DNA from: Bryum argenteum
Lineage: Eukaryota; Streptophyta; Bryopsida; Bryales; Bryaceae
Length of the DNA: 64,000 bases
Assembly (NCBI GenBank): GCA_037043015.1
Contig: CM073324.1
Span: 17,140,597 to 17,204,596, forward strand
Reading direction: 5' to 3'
Shown: piece after piece, positions 58,381 through 64,000 of the stretch
Position numbering within the stretch: position 1 is the first letter of the stretch
Layout of the letters: each line of letters begins with the position of its first letter
Notes under the pieces: model-generated
What the model saw: the letters and a program-made list of their open reading frames with translations, nothing else
Databases searched by the model: none
What the model was told of the DNA's origin: nothing
Program-made: the position numbers and the translations under genes

Positions 58381-59150
58381 TGTTCCGAATATTGTGATCC
58401 GAATAGACCGCTGAGAATTGGATTGGACTGGGCATGATCAGTACCGCGTTCGAAAAGCACCACCACTTGCCCGCGGGACTCGCTGGGATAGAAAACGGGC
58501 ATACGTCGATGATGAAAATTGGTACAGTAACATCGATATCTACACTGCGATGATCAGATATGTGCGGGCTGTCGGTACCAGCGTGAACGGTTCTCGTTTT
58601 TACTGGGAAAAGACGGGTACAATGAGAGTTAAAATGTCGGTGACCCAATCAACGTCGAGGACGGTCGATGAGCAGAACTCGAACGGACGATCCCTGAGAA
58701 GATACCGTTGCGAATATCCGTTGCATTCGTGACTGTTGATGAAGACCTTTGCGGTTAATCTTTTCCTGCGTGATCTTAGGCATTTCAACATCTTTGTTAC
58801 TTCGCGCATTGATAGTGAAATGAAACGGCGCTGCGACTCCTTCAAAGCTAGCACCTGGAAGAGGATAAGAGAATGGCCAGTGCGCGTAGGGGTCTGACAA
58901 TCGACCTACTCCATGTTTACCTCTGAATGAATGTGTCCCCGGTTGTCAATTCAGAAGATAAGGTAACCTACTCAATAATGGCTCAAAATTCAGCATGGAA
59001 AATCTGTAGTGCAAGTAGCCATGAGAGTAATTTGTGTGCATGGATAAAGTAAGGACTTATCGAAATCATCCCTCTCTGGTCATACTTTATGAATATTTGA
59101 ACTTGGACTTATTTCAAAGTAGGTGTGCTAAAAATGACACGGTCAAGAAT
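58381..59150. other. Intergenic, no gene seen
   Basis: Upstream region of the LTPG gene followed by AT-rich sequence. Short frames on both strands (58418-58732, 58600-58900) overlap one another and show no family motif. Confidence 0.45.
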
Positions 59151-59823
59151 CACTAGTAGAAAAGGGGTGCAACTACACCCAGATGTACACCAAAAACACA
59201 CCTAATTTGGGCTTTTCGAAATGGTGTAGTTGAGATTCATTTTGGTGTAATCCGCACCGACACTCTTATTTGCGGATTGTCCGACACTCTTATTTGCGAT
59301 CTGTCTAGTGGGGTCCCCATCATGTGGTGCGCATTTGTCTTCGAGGGTAAAAGAACATATTTTACCTTGGTCGCAGAAGTGCAGTTGTTTTGCATATTAC
59401 TTGACTCCCATGTTTATTTTCATATAATTTACTCTCTTATTTATAGCATACCCGGGTGATTGAAGTGACATGGTCCATTGAGGGCAAAGGGACCAGTATG
59501 CGCTGCGACCATCATCAAATTACGTGAGTACATGGTTGGGACTGAGTTTCTATACTAGATGAGTGGGAGATCCCCCAATGCATATGGGATTTTCTCGCTC
59601 AATCTTGGACCGCCATGGGGGACACACCCATGCCAGGTGGTCGCATTTGATGATGATTTGTTCACTGCTTACACCAAAAACGCCTTCCACCATAAACATT
59701 GTTCATTTGTTTACACCAAAAAGTGCCTTCCACCAAATGAAAATCACTTACTAAACATTATGAACACCAAAGTCTGTTTTCGGTGTAGTTGCCCGGTGTA
59801 GTTGCACCCCTTTTCTACTAGTG
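59151..59823. mobile_element. Non-autonomous CACTA (CMC) element with intact ends
   Basis: Starts CACTAGTAGAAAAGGGGTGC and ends with the exact complement; the two 29-bp terminal inverted repeats are identical through CAACTACACC. AAT at 59148-59150 and 59824-59826 is a 3-bp target duplication, as expected for this superfamily. Subterminal repeats (ACACCAAAAA, GTGTAGTTG, GCCTTCCACCA) cluster at both ends, as in CACTA elements. At 673 bp with no transposase frame it needs one from elsewhere. Identical ends suggest recent insertion. Confidence 0.92.
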
Positions 59824-60505
59824 AATGTTCATACTGTGTACGCTGAAAAAATTTCTTCAGAGGCTCTACAATGTACCTCCTCCAAAGGTCACCCTTAAGG
59901 ACCAATTTGGGTGTTGTGCCATTGTTGGGCGCATTACCTTACTAAACTTGTAATTGAGCGGGTTACCTTACTAAACTTGTAGAAGACAAGTTTATTTTTT
60001 GTACGATTATTCACTAGTAGAAGATGGAATTTTGAATCCAAGAGAACGATACAACAATACAAATGGAAACACACAAGTTTGTCTTATATGAAGAAAAATG
60101 CTTCTAATCTACATACGGTAAGCATGTCAACCCGCAACTAGTTCATCATTTACAAGTGAATATGTGAGAATGTGAATAATGCATGATATATGTGGAGCTG
60201 TAGATTGAAGTATAAGATAAATGTCCAAGCTATACACAACCAAGCCAATTCAACGAGTATGATATCAATTTTGTCATTTTCGTACCATTTTTTGTACATG
60301 AATATCTGAAATATCATGCACAAATCTGCTACCTAACAGTTCTACCATATACTTTTTCCAGTATTATTGAGACCTCTTACTGTACTTCCAACTTGAACCG
60401 AAGCCATTTTATAGACCTATGGTAGCTCTGCCGGAAACAATCAAAAAATCACCAAAAGCATCTTGTAAGCATCTTTGAAGGAAATCTGAATCAGGACGGG
60501 CACTA
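59824..60505. other. Intergenic, no gene seen
   Basis: AT-rich. A CACTAGTAGAAGATGG motif at 60012 repeats the first 11 bases of the CACTA terminus next door, possibly a separate, degenerate end; no matching second end was found. Confidence 0.4.
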
Positions 60506-60677
60506 CATGAGAAGTGCCTCCAAGCTGGAAGATCGTAAATGTACTAGACATGAGAAGTGCCTCCAAGCTGGAAGATCGTAAATGTACTAGACATGAGAAG
60601 TGCCTCCAAGCTGGAAGGTCGTAAATGTACTGGACATGAGAAGTGCCTCCAAGTTGGAAGGTCGTAAATGTACTGGA
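60506..60677 (+). repeat. Tandem repeat, 43 bp x 4
   Basis: Four head-to-tail units starting CATGAGAAGTGCCTCCAAGC at 60506, 60549, 60592 and 60635. Units 1 and 2 are identical; units 3 and 4 share two A-to-G changes, and unit 4 has one more substitution. No gene spans it. Confidence 0.95.
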
Positions 60678-63440
60678 CTAGAGACAGTCGGAATGAAGAC
60701 GCTCGTGGAAGTCACGTGGGAGCTCATGTCGGTGCAAGCACGATAGAGTGCTAAATCCGGACGCATCTGAAAGTTCATGCGAAATAGTGTGGAGCCAAGT
60801 TGGGGGAGGAACTACGGAACAGGTGTCCTCATTTCCTGCTCGCATTATTGAGCATCGCCCTCACCTGCATTGCAAAAGCGTGGTACTAAATACAAAACGA
60901 GTGGGGGCAGCAGCCAGCAGGCTCCGTTCCGTTTCCAGCTGATTGGTATCCGGCATCTTTGCCACTTTGGATCGGATCGGGCCTATTGGAATGTATCCTA
61001 TCATGACGCCGACAGCCACTCTGCTGGTTTTAGGGTTTAGGGTACCCCTACTGCAGAAATACCATGAACCGACCAAGTAGTGAATTCTCATGATTTGTTC
61101 AGGTTGGTTCCAATTCAAATGAGAGGTCGGTTCATGATAATTTTATGTTACCACAATTTGAAAAATAAATTTTAATTTAGATGAAATTGCAAGCTACGTT
61201 AACCCCTAGCCAGTTTCAGGAGGCTGAATATGGCCGGTTTGACTTTGGTCAGCCTCCTCACGTACTATATCAGTTCGTTTGAGTTTCAAATTATAGAGTT
61301 TTTGCATATCTTTTCAACAATACCATTCATGCTTCAAAATTCCTCATACTCTAGGAGACATTCACTCCCAGAGGTTGAAAACACTATTAAAGTATGCTGA
61401 AATTTGCCTAAAGTGTAGTATATCCCCATGCATTCTCAAAATGTTGCCCAAAAACAATTAGATTGTGGAAACTTCAAGAATTCACTAAAATCTGTGATTT
61501 TACTTTTTTCAATTTTTTTTTTTTTTGAATGGGTAATGAACATACCAAGGTATGTTCTCACCATTCGAATTATCTGTATGATAATTCTTCATGTGTTTTC
61601 TCAATTGTCAAAAATAGGCCTTTGTATATGAATTTTTTTCTTCATATGCCTAGAGCAAATCAAGCTTTTCTTTAGGTTTTTTGTGTCGCATGAGGGTAAA
61701 ATATGTATGAACATGTACCAAACTTGCCTGGGAACAAGAATTTAGAAAGGCTCGAACCAAATTTACTTTTAAAGCATTCATTTCCCTTTCAACAACAAGG
61801 CAAAAAAACTTTTTGTTCAACTTTGAACTTTTCCATCTCACAAAGGTGAGGAGTTTAAGGTTGGGATTTGGTCTACATCATCATGTACAAGTAAGGGTAC
61901 TAGATCCTACTGTTACAAACCCCTAAATACATTATAGAGTGAAAAATCTTGGTTTGGGACCAAAAAGGGCAATTTTGAGGATACAATAACTGAAGAATAT
62001 TATTTATTAATCTCTAAACAGAATTCTACACAAGTAAATCTCTTGAATCACACTACAAAATAAGAAATTAGGGTGTCAATTGATTCCCTAGGCCTGCCAT
62101 CAACTATGGCTATACAAAAGACAATTGAAACTCAAAAACTATGTATACTCTTCTCCAAAGAGCAAAAACCAATAACTGTAATCCTCAAAGGAAACAACCA
62201 TTCAGATTTGCTAAATAATTGAACGGCATATATAACCAAATGGAATTGAACGACTGAAACGGGCAACTACAAAAACAAATACTGACCAAAATTGCAATAC
62301 ACTTGAAATATAACTCATCGTGTCCGTCTGACTTGAGTTCTATAAAGCTTCCTCGAACGAATTCAGAAGAACACAACGAAACCAAAAATGACCTTTACTA
62401 ATGAATTGGATTTACGTACTGCAGAACTTAGACTAATAGTGACACCATTTGATCCCGTTCTCTTAGCCAATGAAATAGAAAATAAGTGACAAAAACGGAG
62501 TTTTATAAGAATGTAAAAAATCACATTCTACATACGAACTACACACAATCTGATTCCAAAAATTATTAAAGATTATAAATCACCAAAGTTGTAAGTGCAA
62601 GAAGGAGCACTCAAGAAAAACACTTGACTTGTGACCAAATCCTACTCCACTCATGCACGTATTTCTCTCGATATTTTAAAAAATTATTGGTACAATTAGT
62701 TTATTTTTCAAGGAAAGAGCCCAAAGAAGTATTTTCCATGGTCAGCTCTCTTGTCCACCTAGGGATATTTGTTTTCTGTTGCACATGGTCACTATCTAGG
62801 TTATATGTGAGATATTCTTGTCCAGTCACTCGTGGTTGTCCAACAACTATTACCGTTCACTACGTCAGTCAAACCTTACGCCCAGATTGGGAGTAAAAAC
62901 ATTTAAAGAATAGGACCAAATCAGATGACTATCATTGCCACTATGGTCACTACCATATTAAAACACGTCATATCCTTACCGATTACAGCCTGCCACAAAC
63001 CGAGACGTAAGAATCTCTTCACAGGGGAAAGAAATAAAAGAAAAATAAAATAAAATATGGCACTCCGGAGCATGATCAGGAAAAAGTGAATACTATACAA
63101 AGAATTTTTACAATAGCGGCTAAATCTAGTAGCTTCCCCCTGCAGCTCTACCCTCTTTGCTATTTCAGGCCATGGATCGCATTAATCGAACATCAAAGGT
63201 CCTTTTCGATCGGGATCCCATTAAGCCGGACATCAATCCAAGTCTAGAGCATTCTATCTACAGAATGCTCTCGCTACTTTCAGAGGCACATGATGTATGC
63301 TGATCGATGAACTGATTAAAGAAGAGTTACGTTCATTTTCATTGCTGCAAAGGTGGCACTTTTGGATGAACAGAGCCTTCAATGGTTTAGTCTACGGTAG
63401 TAGCCTTATGTGGGGGAGGGAGGTCTGGAAGCTCGATCGA
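60678..63440. other. AT-rich intergenic region
   Basis: No gene seen. It holds a telomere-like TTTAGGGTTTAGGG (61030-61043), a TTAACCCCTAGCC end at 61199, a copy of the CCATTCATGCTTCAAAATTC repeat at 61320-61420, and inverted TTAA-family interior text near 61815. The final 250 bases are probably the 3' untranslated region of the kinase gene on the minus strand. Confidence 0.45.
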
Positions 63441-63977
63441 TCACCATGTTCTGAGTGTGGTGCCTCGGAGATTGGAGTTGTTGGGATCAGTCACACCCAA
63501 CCCCAGAAATGCTGGTCTTTGAGGGATGTCCGGAACGTCGGCGTCGCCAGACAGCAACGACACCACTCGCACCATGTGGGGTCGCAATGACGCTTCCCCT
63601 TGCGCGCACAGAAGGGCCACTTTGATCAGTAACAGCGCCTCCTCCTCGTTGCAGCCGTCCCTCACTTTGGGATCGATCAGATCCATCACCCGTCTCTGCT
63701 CATACAGATTCCATGCCTGGCACATGCTCATTTCGTGTAGAGGTCAGCATACACTCGATTTCAAACGAGGTTTGCATCAACCGAGGTTTTGAGGGCGGGC
63801 GAGAGCTTGTGGAAGGTGGGGCTTACCCAAGAGAGAAGGTACTGTTCCTCAACGGGGAGCCTCTTGCTCATGCTTTCTCGACCGGATACAAGCTCAAGAG
63901 CGATGATTCCGAAGCTAAAGACATCCGTCTTCGGCGTAAGTTGACCGTAACGAGCATATTCGGGCGCCACATAGCCT
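63441..63977 (-). CDS. Receptor-like kinase, C-terminal part (cut by window end)
   Basis: Two minus-strand exons are inside the window: 63977-63827 and 63716-63441; the gene continues beyond 64000. They encode GYVAPEYARYGQLTPKTDVF, SFGIIALELVSGRESMSKRL, EEQYLLSW, then AWNLYEQRRVMDLIDPKVRD, LLIKVALLCAQGEASLRPHM and VRVVSLLSGDADVPDIPQRP, ending in TLRTW. These are kinase subdomains VIII to XI of the LRR-VIII-2 type of plant receptor kinases, as I recall that class (At1g56130-like). APE, the DVxSFG Asp and the subdomain XI Arg are normal here, unlike the kinase-like gene at 43207-45006. Catalytic residues and ectodomain lie outside the window. Confidence 0.85.
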
Positions 63978-64000
63978 CTACATTCAGCAAAATACACGTT

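Noticed and set aside
61030..61043. TTTAGGGTTTAGGG considered as a telomere tract
   Set aside because: Only two units; far too short for a telomere, at most an interstitial trace.

Overview
This is plant nuclear DNA. Genes have many short GT-AG introns, the encoded families are plant-like (nuclear group II intron maturase, LTPG-type lipid transfer protein, plastid-type CPBP protease, receptor-like kinases), and the gaps are AT-rich and full of small inverted-repeat transposons. Nothing identifies the species. The moderate intron sizes and a remnant of an integrase family that I do not associate with seed plants make a non-seed land plant (bryophyte grade) my best guess, as an inference. All spliced models were built by eye from splice signals, continuous frame and family motifs.

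Layout. 0.4-2.0 kb: a maturase-domain protein, probably mitochondrial (+). 4.8-12.6 kb: a 19-exon DEIH-box RNA helicase with RGG, R3H, inserted ankyrin repeats and HA2/OB region (+). 12.6-16.4 kb: a decayed integrase-like gene and a 981-bp TTAA-flanked inverted-repeat element. 16.4-27.1 kb: a 22-exon gene for REV3, the catalytic subunit of DNA polymerase zeta (+). 27.6-28.8 kb: five-exon gatC (-), convergent with REV3. 29.4-31.2 kb: a CPBP intramembrane protease (+), divergent from gatC across about 0.6 kb. 33.8-34.2 kb: a two-exon gene for a 100-residue secreted Pro/Arg-rich peptide (+). 34-43 kb: repeats and a decayed Gln-rich gene. 43.2-45.0 kb: a membrane-anchored kinase-like protein without an ectodomain and with altered catalytic residues (-). 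45-56.9 kb: a dense field of MITE-like elements, one nested inside another. 56.9-58.2 kb: an LTPG-like protein with a long Pro-rich repeat (-). 59.15-59.82 kb: a non-autonomous CACTA element with intact ends and target duplication. 63.4 kb to the end: the 3' part of a second receptor-like kinase (-).

How the genes relate. Maturase, gatC and CPBP probably serve organelles; the helicase and REV3 act on RNA and DNA. There is no sign of a shared pathway, and no operon-like system is present. The features most worth pursuing are the recurring TTAA-flanked elements with CCCY termini (piggyBac-like ends, unexpected in a plant), the stand-alone maturase domain, the probable pseudokinase and the small secreted peptide gene.
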